A stretch of 64,000 nt of DNA from Trichosphaerium sp. ATCC 40318 (lineage: Eukaryota > Discosea > Flabellinia > Trichosidae). Below, piece by piece: positions 35,128-46,429 of this stretch (positions are counted from its first letter, which is position 1; each line of letters begins with the position of its first letter). Below the pieces are notes generated by a model. That model worked only from the letters and a program-made list of their open reading frames with translations. It did not search any database and was not told the DNA's origin. Made by a program: the position numbers and the translations under genes. The DNA is taken from assembly GCA_038496445.1 (NCBI GenBank), contig JALMLS010000027.1, positions 124,001 through 188,000 of the forward strand, read 5' to 3'.

Positions 35128-38100
35128 TCACATATTGTGCTTTTGCATAAATTTGGTTCGTCGCCTAACTCTAGGACTAGATAAACGTCGTAGACTATCT
35201 GAAGATGAAGTCAACCTACGTATAGGCGCAGGGGATAGCTGTTGAAGTGGGGGAGTATTTTCAGCACCAAATTCAGCAAGAGAATCAAGTGAAGAATAAC
35301 TTTGGTCAAGCCGCTGTCGCTTCGAACGGAGATCGTACTAGAAAGGAATGCCATAAGAAGGTTTGATACGTTATATTTCTAAGCAGCCTTACGTACTTGA
35401 AGTGACTTTATAGACTTCTGTTGAGCAGCAAGTGTGCTCTTTAACATAGCAATTTCACGATTTTTCATTTCAAGTTGATGTACATAATCGTTACGCAATA
35501 AAGGATGCTGTAAGAGCTCTGCTGCACTAGGTCTTTGATTTGGATCAGGATCAACCATGCTCTATTTTAATTTTGTATCAGTTTATGACCAAGAAAACGG
35601 TAAAAACCAAGAGACTCGAGCGTGTACCTTTAATAAATTTACAAAATCGTCCGAAAAAATTTGAGGCAGGTGGACTTCCCCTCTTTTTAGAGCCTCTAGA
35701 TCCCGTTCTCCTTCGGACAAAGGTCTTCCTCGGGCCTTAATAAAGTGTTATTTAAGAGTTATTTGAAAAAAAAGCAATGAATAAGGACGTACAATCTCAA
35801 AAATAGAACATCCCAAAGAAAATACATCAGCTTTTTTAAGCGACATTTCATCGTTTTTAGCTGTTACATTTTTAATAATATCATTAGGTAGATATCGTCC
35901 ATCGCCAAGCTCAGCATCACCTACATAATATGCTAAGCAAATGAAAGCGAAATATTAAGTCGCCATGAAGAAAGGCTGTTTTGGAAAATTTCTTGTCTTA
36001 CCTGCTTGCTTTGCATTAATTGCCAAGCCCATGTCTCCTAATTTATATGTTGCTTCGCTCCCAGTAACATCCAGCAAAGCTGGTACTATATAAATGTTGT
36101 CTGGTTTGATATCTAAATGTACAATGTCTCTACTGTGTAGGTGTTTTAACGCCTAAAAAATAAAGTCAGCCACAATTAAGCAAAAAAAATCAAAAGATAT
36201 CTCTCCACAACCTATCAATCACGTACCGATGCAATGTGCTGCAACACACGTAAACTTTCTGATTGGGAAAACCAATGATCTTGTTTCATACTTTGAGCAA
36301 GAGAGCCGCCTTCACAATACTCTAAATAATAGTTAATTAAATGTTGGGTTTTTTCACTGAATAAAATAGTGGCTGTTAAAAACACGTACCACATTGAATG
36401 TATATGTAACCGTCTTCTTCCCATGCACTAGTTCAGTGGTTAGTATTTTAGGTTTATAATAGTAATTGACATACCCATAGTATCGTATAATATTTGGGTG
36501 ACTACCAAGAGCTGCAAGAGCATATACTTCATGCAAATGAAGCTCACGTTGTCTAGCACCATGAAACTGATGAATTGACTTCTTGATAGCGTATAACCAC
36601 CCATCAACACGATTTCGACAGAGTGTCACTTTACCTAAATGGACAAAATGAGAATAAACGTCATTAAAGAAACTGAGAAAATAGAAAAGTTTGGGGTTGA
36701 GAACGCGTACCAAAATCCCCGTTGCCCAGAGCACTGAGCTCGTGGAAATTCCTCAAGTAATGTGGTAATTGTATATTAGATTCTAAATCTAATCTTAACG
36801 TTAGTTCTGAAGCTCAAAAAAATCATCCTGTTGGACAAAAAAGGTTCGCAGAAAGTACTATTTTTACCGCCAAAAAATAAACATTTGAAAAGGTAAAACC
36901 ACGTGCCTGTAGGGATAGACATTCTTCGTCGATCTTTTTTAACAGTCTTTGGAGAAAAAGGATTTATATTACATCTAGGCACGCGCAAAGAGGACAAAGG
37001 CGTAGCAGGTATTACACCACTTGGGATAATATTCTACAAGCAAAAAAAAAACGTTAGAACTGTTGAACAACCCAGCTTTGGAAAAGTGCGTACCCGTGGT
37101 GGAGTACGGGGCGTGTGTGGTACTGGTGGTTCTGAGTACGTTCGTCTTCGTATAGGTATAGGTGTATTAAAGGCGTCCATACCGCCACTAAAATAGGTAA
37201 GACAAAGATTACGCTTTTCTGGCTTTAAAAGCCGCCTGAAGGATCCTCTAAAAAAAAAACGCGCAACGTACTTTTCATCTGATAAAGATAATTGTGGTAA
37301 AACACGAGCAGGTGAGGCTGTGAAAACTGTGAAATCGCGCATAGGAAGCCCGCTGTGTTGTCCTCTAATCATAGGAGCATCCGGAGAATCTTGTAAATCA
37401 TCTTTGGAAAGTAGAGATCCGAACTCTAATGTAGAAGACGGTTAATTTATAAATAAACACATCGACTTTAAAGCTCAAAAACTGTTGTCCACACAAAAGC
37501 TCACGCAAGGTATCTTGGGCGCCCTGTGTTCAAATTACAAACTTTTTCGGTTTTTTTTTGTGACAAGCCCATTATGTGGTTTCTTTTTTGGTAAACTGTG
37601 TCAGAAAAATCAATACATAGACGTACTTCTCGTGGAGTTTGGATGGACAAAAGGTGAACGTGACCGTATTTTATAAGGTGTCGGCGTTGGTGGGCATCGT
37701 GGTGGTGTCTTACGTGATAGCGCAGGCGATTGTGGTGGTGTTTGCAACTACAAGTAAAAAGTGAGCAAAACCGTTCGAAAAATAGGTAAAACCGCCGAAA
37801 AAAATTAGAGGTAGTTGATAGGCGTGGATATAACGTACTGGGGAGCCAATAGAGTCACAGCTAGATAAAAGTGTTTCTCGGTCGCTCAATATAGGGCTGC
37901 GACTTCGTATTATATCCAAGGGAGACGGTATAGGTGACGAGGGCTTACGCTCTTGTTGTGTGTCAGTATTATACTTTGGCAAAAGAGTTTCTTGGGATTT
38001 TTGCTTAAATTTATTCGTACTGCGCTTTGGGGTTATAGAAGCTGTTCCTAGAGGATCTAGGTCATCATAAGATAAGCGTTTTTTGATTGAAGCGGTAGGA

Positions 38101-38259
38101 AAATCTGGATCGTTCTATATAGTGTGTTATTATATGATTATTGCGTAATTAGCGTTGTAATTGTTATTTCGAGCAACCAAACTGGCGGTTATGCATTTAA
38201 AATTTTAAATTACGGGTTAATACGACTGTATATGAACATATACATACCAAGGTGTACAT
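35128..38259 (-). CDS. Wee1/Myt1-type protein kinase
   Basis: The N-terminal half is Ser/Pro-rich with many SP/TP sites (SPIPSPLDIIRSRSPI, PHTPRTPPRVRTFP), as expected of a cell-cycle regulator phosphorylated by proline-directed kinases. The kinase domain has the glycine loop ALGNGDFGKVTLC, catalytic lysine in LYAIKKS, HPNIIRYYG, the hinge YLEYCEGGSLAQ, catalytic loop IVHLDIKPDNIYI and DMG in place of DFG. The Wee1 family has DLG here, and HLDIKP is also Wee1-like. The C-lobe follows (KKADVFSLGCSIFEI, DPNQRPSAAELLQHP). The tail contains a short coiled coil and another SP-rich stretch ending MQKHNM (TGA 35128-35130). Wee1 kinases phosphorylate the Tyr in the CDK glycine loop and delay mitosis. 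The start MYTL at 38259 is the likeliest; a GC-AG intron lies at 36783-36906. Confidence 0.85.
36783..36906 (-). other. GC-AG intron (donor GCACGT)
   Basis: On the minus strand the donor is CTACAG|GCACGTGG and the acceptor GATTTAG|AATC, one base left over, joining MSIPTG to ESNIQLPHYLRNFHEL ahead of the kinase glycine loop. The overlapping GT donor gives a stop in the second codon. Confidence 0.65.
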
Positions 38260-38723
38260 TAATTGCTTCAATCTGCAAAAACAAACGATTAAGCATGCAG
38301 TTTAAGTCAAAGAAAGTTTTCGCGCGCAAATTGTTTTTTGACAGAAAACAACGATAAAGTTGTAAATCCACGGTATAATCTCTAATGAGTGACAGTGTGC
38401 GTAGACTCGCACTTCTGAGAACGCCTAACAGTCTGTCCCGAAAACAGACTTCTTCAACTGCCCAAAACAGTAATATAGCATTTTATGCGCGTAAATCTAG
38501 CGTGAACGCTTGGAATTGTGTTAGTTGAACCGACACATCCAAGTAGAGGCGAATTAACGTATTAGTTAGAAATTCCTTGTTGTCATCTAAGATGAGTTTG
38601 CAGCCTGCGAGTTGTGTCTCACGTGATTACTACAATTAGTTTAACAGTAGTTGCTCGCACTTTTGAGACTAACGATGACTTTTACATCACGTGTACTTAG
38701 TTTTCTGAAAACATTTCGACAGC
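38260..38723. promoter_or_regulatory. Divergent promoter region (Wee1-like / unknown gene)
   Basis: About 460 bp between divergent starts. CACGTG is present at about 38622 and 38689. No long frame is seen. Confidence 0.35.
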
Positions 38724-39509
38724 ATGGCAGTGCTGGTTTCTAAGGCTTCAAAAATATCGTTAGAAGACACCACTACAGAGGTCACTGTCCCAAACGATGA
38801 CATCGCAAATCTTATGTAAGGCTAGCAAAGCAACAAAACGGTTCGTTTAATAAGTCCTCAATTTAGGTACTATCTACACTGTATCAACTGTTGTTTGCAA
38901 GATTTTGAACCAAACCCACAATGGCAAAGATTATTAGACTACAAAAGATCCTATGAGCTTAATGAGAGCGAAAAACAACTTGTAGTTCTTTTGTGTGGAG
39001 TACTGTCACCTCAGAAACTACTGGGTATGTTTTCCACAATATTTTTGGAATTACCGTTTTTTTTTAATCAAAGCTATTTCTAGGGCTCGTAATCTTCGCG
39101 CTACCCGACAATCACCCTTCTTTTGACGGTTTTTCAAACAGATTCTACAAAATTACAGAAGCCAGTCACGTGCTCGCTGCTGGCGCATGCGCGAATACAA
39201 CTGTTGTTGTAGAAGAACAAAACGTTAAAATTGCCAAGTTCATGACGTTTAAAAGTTTTTGGTTGAGGAAGCATTACATTAACCCAATGCAGAGTCAAAT
39301 GTTCAGAATAACACAGGGAGAAACTGATCATAGACACTCAAATTATAGGTACCTGTTGTGACCGAAAACAACGAACTCATTGACTTATTCCTAGTTCTCG
39401 ATATTCTTCGTCTTCTTTTGCTCCCTCCCTTCGTGAACGTTTTGTTATAAACGAGAGACCTTTTTATAGACGCAGACACAATAAAAGATGCTTGGCATGG
39501 CGACGGTAA
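38724..39509 (+). CDS. Unrecognised protein, about 200 residues
   Basis: Four exons join in frame: MAVLVSKASKISLEDTTTEV; YYLHCINCCLQDFEPNPQWQ; VIFALPDNHPSFDGFSNRFY then a segment with THKS-like basic residues; and a Ser/Arg-rich end SRYSSSSFAPSLRERF ... CLAWRR with TAA 39507-39509. There is no signal peptide or membrane helix. The compact middle part (LVVLLCGVLSPQKLLGLVIFAL) looks like folded protein. I do not recognise the family. Confidence 0.6.
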
Positions 39510-39569
39510 CCTAAAACAAGACTTACTAAAAGAACTGTTGACAGCATTAGAGCGAATAAGTACACTAAA

Positions 39570-41037
39570 ATGGGTGTACTACTTTTGATTTTACTGCTTG
39601 TCGCTGGCTTGGCTCTGACTGGAGTTGTTCTTTTCACTATGTTCGTACAACAACCATGTATTATAGCATGTACGTATTAATACATAACCACGTGGCTCCT
39701 AATGGTTAATCTCAAGCACATCATGTCACAAAAGAAAATCATGTCTTTACCTTATTAAACCCAAAATCCGGGAAGGAACAATATAAAATTAAGACAAATG
39801 ACAAGTATTCTCAACCTTCGAGTTTCATACTACACAACGGTGAAATAATTACTGCATCTACAAAAGTATGGAATCTATGCCACCTTGTTAAAGTGCTAAT
39901 TTCAATTTATAGGTTGGTTATGCTAGCAGAACCATTAAGCTATTTCACTTGATGAGAAAAAGAATAAACAATTGGTTCTTCTCAGATTTTTCCGAATTCA
40001 CGGTACGTCTCGTGCTCTTCGCCTTGCAATTTGCTTTACAAATTAAATATATTGCAGACTACATCGAGCTATGATTCAGTATTTTTATCCACAAGTGGTA
40101 ACCTACTGTACATCGGATACCTAGAAAAGCCAAATTACGTTGTGGACAAAATCTCGATACAGTTACCAACCAAAGCACAAAGTGTTGCGAGTCTTTCCGC
40201 AAACGAAACTATTTCCATGATTCAAGCAACAGAGGACTATGTATTCTTTATATCGAGCAATAGCGTTCATGCTTATGATCAAAATGGTAAGCACTCTTTT
40301 TTTTTGATGTTTTGTAGGTTAATTTCTGAGTTCAAGTTTAACGCTTGTAGGCGCTGTATCAACACAAGATATCCCATGTACAAACCCAAAATACAAAGGG
40401 ATAACCGTAGATGATCAAGTAGAAAATACTTTCTTTATGGCATATTCATGCGATAACGAACCGCGATTGTTTTATGTAGATGGTAAAACTCTGTCGCAGA
40501 TAAGGTAACAACTCCAAGTGATCATCATTTTAATAAATAAACAAGGATGCCTCTTTGGAATGGGACTACAGAAGTCCAAATAGTAGACTTGGCGAATGGT
40601 CAAGGAGATAATAAGTATAACTTGGTGTGGTGTAACATTACAACGCTTAATTGTTTTTTGAACCACATCACCTATCTTCACTCTGGTACTTTAGTTTTTT
40701 ATCTCAGTATGTTCTTACCTCTCTTTAGAAAATACCATCACAATTGATGACTCTCCAAAAATGATACCGTTGAGTTACACTAATCTACGTTCGATTGAAT
40801 ATGACACTGATTGTAGTACGCCAAAAAATCCAGCTCAAGTTATTTTTTTCTGTTGTTTTTCTTTGATAACGGCCCACGTGGGTCTTAAATTAACACAACC
40901 ACCTAGCATTTCTAGGGATTATGGACGATATTTTAAAATACGGGTTCATGGTCTCTTTATCTATGGTGTTGTTTTTTGGGATATGTTGTTGCTGTATTGG
41001 AAGATGTAAAGGAAAACGTAAAGTTGCTCGATACTAA
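39570..41037 (+). CDS. Membrane protein with N- and C-terminal helices, unknown
   Basis: The N-terminus MGVLLLILLLVAGLALTGVV is a signal anchor or uncleaved signal. The middle, spread over about six exons, looks like a beta-rich extracytosolic domain (LLYIGYLEKPNYVVDKISIQ, ATEDYVFFISSNSVHAYDQN, MPLWNGTTEVQIVDLANG). The last exon encodes a membrane helix with a Cys cluster and basic tail: GFMVSLSMVLFFGICCCCIG then RCKGKRKVARY, TAA 41035-41037. The clustered cysteines could be palmitoylated. The repeated short beta-like stretches recall the ectodomain of the gene at 31.8-34.9 kb, but sequence identity is not obvious. AATAAA follows at 41051. Confidence 0.6.
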
Positions 41038-41050
41038 GCCTTTGAATAAT

Positions 41051-41056
41051 AATAAA
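41051..41056 (+). terminator. Possible poly(A) signal
   Basis: AATAAA lies 14 bases after the stop codon of the preceding membrane-protein gene. Confidence 0.3.
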
Positions 41057-41211
41057 ACAGGCTTTATTGTTTAGTACAGTTATGCTAAGAACTATGTTGA
41101 CGCTTAAGAATGCATTCTAGCCAGTGTCTAAAATACTAAATTTAGCGTGAATTTCGCCGTTTTCTAATTGTAATTCTTCATAGAAACACCCAACGGACAC
41201 CACAACTCATA

Positions 41212-44042
41212 ATGCAAGCTTCCGGAGAATCTCATAATGGTACGTGATGCCAGGTGACCACACTTTGGTTTGCTGTACATACATACCCGTTTGATGGGTC
41301 CCAAAACATCGTAAAACCCGATTTGTGGGCGTATTGAAAGCGGTTAAAACATACTTCACCTTACATTAATTTGCTCTAATTTATTATAGGCCGGTACGCC
41401 TTTTTAAGACAATACAGAGGGCTTTTACGTCAACCAGCAACGGAATTCACCGTAGTTTTGTTATTTGTAGATTTAACTTTCTTGTTGTTAAATCAGTACG
41501 ACACTAATACATACTATAGACCACTCGCTACGCGTTTGGCCAGGCTTGGCACAGAAACTGCCTACAAAATCTCAGGTAACCACTAAACCGAACGTACACT
41601 GCGGCGACCTTCTAACACGTCCATAGAAGAGGCAGCCCAGCGTAAAAGCAAAGGTTTAGTGACATACAATTATCACATTGGTGACTTGAACTTTAATACT
41701 CCGAAAGTAGTTAAACAAGGTATGCACAAAAACCCTTCACCCCTAAAAAAAAGAAAAACTTTTTACGTACATTTATTGACCTACTTTCTCTAGCTCTTCT
41801 CAAAGCTGTTGAATCTAATAAAACCGGCTATTGCGCAGCCTCTGGAGTTCCTGAGGTACTATATTAAGAGATTTACGCGAGTTTAACTCTTTTAGTTCCG
41901 CACAGCGCTCGCAAAACATATTGGTGAAAATAGAGGCGTAGAATATAGTATGGAGAATGTCTCCGTTCAATCAGGCAAGTTTACGGACATTTTTTTCTGA
42001 AATTAAAAGCGCAATAATTAAAAGCAAAAAAAAAGTTTGACATTTGCTTTGTAGGTGGAAAGCCTGTCATCATGAAATTTTTGTCATGTGTCATGAATCC
42101 AGGAGATAGCGTTATGTATCCCACACCAGGATATCCAATTTATGAATCTCAAATTAAATACCTTGGTGCGTATAAACCATTGTGGAAGACCTGTAGACTT
42201 CTCGCTTTTTGAACATTTTTTTTTTGACTTTCGAGTCTTTAGTCTGTATGTCCTAGTAAGGGCTTTGTAGTAACTCATTAAATTGCTCATGTGTTATATT
42301 TAGGTGGTAAACCACTTCCTTATAGCATTGAACAAACTGATTCTGGATTCCGTATCAATCTCGATCATTTTAGGGAAAATGCCAAAAAAGCAAAGGTTCT
42401 CATTTACAATAATTATCAGAATCCAACTGGTATTGCCTCTTCGCCTGAAGAGATGCAAGGTACGCAACAATTTAGCTTAAGCACTAAAAAGTAAAATCAC
42501 TTTTTGTCAAAACTCCCACTGCGTGATCTATTGCTTGTAAGCGGTATTCTCGCTTCCTTGTATCAAAACAAAGCATTATAGCTCTGTTGCTTTTATTTTC
42601 CTCAAAGAAAAAATAAAAACTTTCACCGCTTGATGAGCGCTAACCTAAACCCTTCAGAAATCGCAAAAATTGCTGTAGAACATAATATGTGGGTCCTTTC
42701 GGATGAAGCTTACTTTGACTTGGTTTATGGTATGTTTTGTTTCAAAATCCGACTTCAAGAATGTCAAATACTGCCGATGCCTTCTTATTAATTCGTATTG
42801 CGTACCTTATTGTATTGTAGAGCAAGAGAAACGTAGTATTGTTGCTCTACCTGGCATGAAAGAACGTACTATTATCCTACACACATTTTCGAAGTCATGG
42901 GCCATGGTAAGACATCGCTATAATGCGAAGACCACCAACAATTATATTTGGCTTCTAACTTTTCTTTACCAGACTGGTTGGCGTCTTGGTGCTGCTATTG
43001 GACCAACAAGCGTTATAAATATGATAAACAAACTCAACACAAACGATGAGGTAACTACAGTTAAAATAGCGTGAAGCTTAACTAACTTGCTTCTTAAGGC
43101 CTGCACAACCCACTTTATTCAATACGCAGGTATTTCCTGCTTTACAGACGAAGCCAAATGCTTTATTAATGATCTTGTGGCTGAACTTAAAAAGCGCAGA
43201 GATGCAGTACGTTCAAACCATTGCAGTCTTGATTAAGAAAGAAATTTCAAAAAAACTCCACGTGGTTTTGCACTTTGACCTTTTTTTATCTAATTCTTGT
43301 ATGTAGTTCGTGCGAGGCATCAACACAATTCCAGGATTTAAAGCGTTCCCTCCACAGGCAGCTTTTTACCTATTCGTCAATTGCACAAAGGTACTAACTG
43401 CACTGTTAACGTTTTGTTTCTCTCTTCATTTTTGTTTTTTTTTTTTGATCATTTAAAAAAACATACATCAGAAAAACATTGTGATACTTACGCGCAGTTT
43501 TGATTCTAAAATAATCTCAATGTTTTTCGTTTTCTTTTGTTTTTTTTGTTTTTTTGGCTTGATTGTTTGTTTACTAACGTATGATGCAGGCTATGCAGAT
43601 GTGCGGTTGTGATTCTGTTGAAGAGTTTCGTAAACTTATGGCTGAGGAAACAGGTGTTATGGTATGCACTAGAGAGCACTTTGGAACGCCTCTTGATGGA
43701 GAGAAAGAAAAATACATTCGGTACGTTACTGTTTTTATTTTTGCCATAAACCTGCGACACTTCTGTCACTTTTCATTCAAAACTGTTATAACTCCGATGA
43801 GTGTGTTCGGTTTTTATGTACACACATTATCTTGTGTTCGGGTAAAAAAATGCCAAAGTTAACAATAAGATTTGTCAAAGTCACTTTTTTTTTGTTTTTT
43901 TTAACCCGATCTTTTTTTATATCGTACTGATTGTTTGCTTTATTACAGATTCGCGTATTCATCTGTTGATATCCCATTAATAAATAAGGGCGTAGAAGTC
44001 CTACACGCATGGATGACATCCAAAGCTAAAGACAGCGCATAG
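41212..44042 (+). CDS. Class I/II PLP-dependent aminotransferase (aspartate aminotransferase-like)
   Basis: Exon products include GLVTYNYHIGDLNFNTPKVV, TGYCAASGVPEFRTALAKHI, SVQSGGKPVIMKFL, YPTPGYPIYESQIKYLGG, NNYQNPTGIASSPEEM, WVLSDEAYFDLVYEQ, and the PLP-lysine motif HTFSKSWAMTGWRLGAAIG. The C-terminal domain has VRGINTIPGFKAFPPQAAFY and ends WMTSKAKDSA with TAG 44040-44042. All main fold I motifs are present: NPTG, the Asp of SDEAY, the Lys of SKS, and the substrate-carboxylate Arg region near the end. The sequence is closest to the archaeal/bacterial-like aspartate aminotransferase subgroup, but the substrate cannot be fixed. The N-terminal exons (MQASGESHNG, then RYAFLRQYRGLLRQ) are less certain and might hold a targeting peptide. 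Confidence 0.88.
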
Positions 44043-44073
44043 TCCCAAACATATCCGAGACTCAACCAAGTGG

Positions 44074-44606
44074 TTGCTAAAAACAGAAAAGAGAAAGAAA
44101 AAAACTTGTAAAAACTTTCTTCGCAAAAAAAAACCAACACAAAACGAAACAAATAAACGTTCAGCAAAACCTTACTGTATAAAAAACACTTTCGTAGACG
44201 CTCACAATCCACTACACTATCTGTTTTTTAGTTCATATCTGGATGCAATCTGCATAGAGGGCGAAAAAGCCATCCTATTATTGAATGTGAGCCGACCTTA
44301 TTTTGGTCTTAGTGTTTGCTTGTTGGTTTAAAAAATATAGGAACTATACAGGACCAGACTGGTAGTTCTAGTATTTTTTTAAGGGAACCCAATAGCAACA
44401 AAGGGTTTGTCGAAACGGCATAGTATTAATTCAAAAAGTCCTTCTGTAGATGGTGTACGAAGCTACAGGAGTTTAACACGGACCGTTCTGGACGTAAAAC
44501 TAAAACTAGTTCTTCAAAACGGCAAACCTTCAATGCTTCTTACAAACCACATCCAAAACCAAATCTTGGACGTCCATGTGCGTTGGGTACTATTCTAAAT
44601 TACTAA
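44074..44606 (+). CDS. Doubtful small basic gene
   Basis: Several exon-like pieces occur in order: a Lys-rich stretch (KTEKRKKKTCKNFLRKK), LDAICIEGEKAILLLN ending at a GTGAGC donor, TIQDQTGSSSIFLREPNSNK, and GRKTKTSSSKRQTFNASYKP ending LGTILNY with TAA 44604-44606. No ATG precedes the first piece and the junctions between the last two pieces require a frame change. It may be a broken gene, or noncoding sequence with fortuitous frames. Confidence 0.25.
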
Positions 44607-44936
44607 AAAGTTGAAAATTTGTTTCAAAAAAGTGAGTGCCGTTAGGAACGGTGTTGAAGTTTAAACACGTGCTAGTTAGATCGGTTTGCTATTTATACCG
44701 CTAGTTATGGCTTATTGAACCATGTACTAAAGCAAGTTCTATGTGATTCCGTACGCAAGATATCTTTAAACCGGCTCGCGCTTTTTAGGGCTTGTCACGT
44801 TTAAAACAAGATAAATCGGAGATTCGTACTTTTTTTTGTTTTTTGTGTCTCTGGAGTTCATAACCCGGAGTTTGGTGAGCGTTTAAGTCCAAGTTGTGGT
44901 TAAAAAGGGTATCATTTACATTGTTAAAAAACAAAG
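44607..44936. other. Intergenic spacer
   Basis: No gene seen. It contains a CACGTG at about 44667 and probably the promoter of the next small gene. Confidence 0.3.
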
Positions 44937-45518
44937 ATGAGCACTAAAGCAAGAACACAAACATTCCCTCCTGGACCTACAAAAGGTGGAGGTGATACAA
45001 TGATGTTTCAGTTCAAGATAAATAGACAAGTAAGTTGAAATACGCCTTTATTTAGGCGTAAATAATTGAAAGAAAATAAAACCAAAGCGAAAAAGATTTT
45101 CGGCCACGTGTTTTATTTGTTTGTCGACAAACTTTTTTTTTGCTTTTAGAAATTTCCTGTTTGGTATTTTATCATGTATTGGAGCTCATTGTTATTGTTA
45201 GTGCCCAGTCTACTTTTGCGCAAAGGGTTGGAGAAAGCGAAATCCGTCGTGGGAGTTTCGAAACACATCTTGCGATGCAAATCTATTAAGACGCTGGTGT
45301 ACGTATTCTTTACAGTTGAGCTCTCAATCTGAAAGCAAAAGGAGATATTTGTTTGCCATTGTTTTTTTTTCTTTTTTTTTTGAACCCAATCTAACTTTCA
45401 ATAGATAATGCTCAACAAAATCAGGATGCCAGTGAAGGCAGAATGGACGTTGGCTTCCTTCTCTTGCGACAACGCCATTGATGAAACAGAGGACTCTCTT
45501 TTTTTTTTGAACTTGTAA
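44937..45518 (+). CDS. Small one-pass membrane protein
   Basis: Exon 1 is MSTKARTQTFPPGPTKGGGD then MMFQFKINRQ, ending at GTAAGT (45030). Exon 2 begins KFPVWYFIMYWSSLLLLVPS, a membrane helix, and continues basic (LLRKGLEKAKSVVGVSKHI). Two alternative 3' exons near 45415 are both open; the longer ends at TAA 45516-45518. The total is about 100-130 residues. I do not recognise it; the size and layout would fit a small organellar or ER membrane subunit, which is only inference. Confidence 0.5.
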
Positions 45519-45900
45519 ATAAAAAAATAAATAAAAAAGATCTTATCCAATACGCAACGTTTTAATCACGTGACTAAATACTACTACAAAAAAAAGCCAA
45601 AAATAAACACCTACGCTATTATTTGAAGGAAAAAATAAATTTGTTTGACGCCTAAGTAGCGGGAGATTTGCTTACGCAAAAGCTAGCGTACCATAGCAGT
45701 GAGATGATTTCTAAGGTGTTTTCGGCATTATCAATACACAATCTCAGCTTGCTGACGTAAAATTTGCTGAAACACTATGCGGTGCGTTAAAGCGTCATTA
45801 CGTGCTAAAAAATAAAAAGTTCTTTATACCATGAGTCAACGTAGATCTTGTTTTTCACGATTTATTGGGTTATCCCAGCGTTAACCGTTTGACTAACCAC
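45519..45900. other. Intergenic spacer
   Basis: About 380 bp without a frame. CACGTG at about 45567. It presumably contains the promoter of the following secreted-protein gene. Confidence 0.3.
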
Positions 45901-46342
45901 ATGTTACCAACTCTCTCAAGAGTACGTCCTACTAAGGTTGAACAAATACAACATTAATTGTAAACAGCACGTGATCTTAGCAGTATTACTCTTTTCGTGT
46001 TGTTTCTGTTTCATCCTAGCACAACAGAATATAACCATGGAGTGTGGCTTCTATAATTCTAAAAGTGATTGTTTATCTGGAACAAACAGCGTTGCTGTGC
46101 ATAACTTTACGTGGGCTCAGGACTTCTTGTGCTATAGAACAAAGATAGCAGTCGGAAACGAGACTATTACAAGTTATAGATGGTGCAGTACATGTGGAGC
46201 CTCTTTTTTCTTATGCACCGGTCCGTATTGCCATAGTAGTTGCTCAACCGCAGATTGTGAAGAACCAGACTCTAAAGGCATGTATTATACAGGATGCAAC
46301 GCCGGTCCACCAGAATACACCTCTGATGTCTCTATACAATAG
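45901..46342 (+). CDS. Secreted cysteine-rich protein
   Basis: A short first exon, MLPTLSR, is joined over a 46-nt intron (45922-45967, GTACGT...AACAG) to HVILAVLLFSCCFCFILAQQ, giving a complete signal peptide. The mature part, about 110 residues, has some 14 cysteines (MECGFYNSKSDCLSG, FLCYRTKIAVGNETI, YRWCSTCGASFFLCTGPYCH, SSCSTADCEEP) and several N-glycosylation sites (N-I-T, N-F-T, N-E-T). It stops at TAG 46340-46342. No membrane anchor. Probably an exported, disulfide-rich protein; family unknown. Small Cys-rich exports can be adhesive, enzyme-inhibitory or antimicrobial; nothing here decides. Confidence 0.7.
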
Positions 46343-46429
46343 ATTCATGGCTATAAACTTACTTGTAATTCGCAGAGTAAAGCTCCTTTCATTCAATAGT
46401 GAGTTATTTCGTATTCCTCTATGTTTTTA

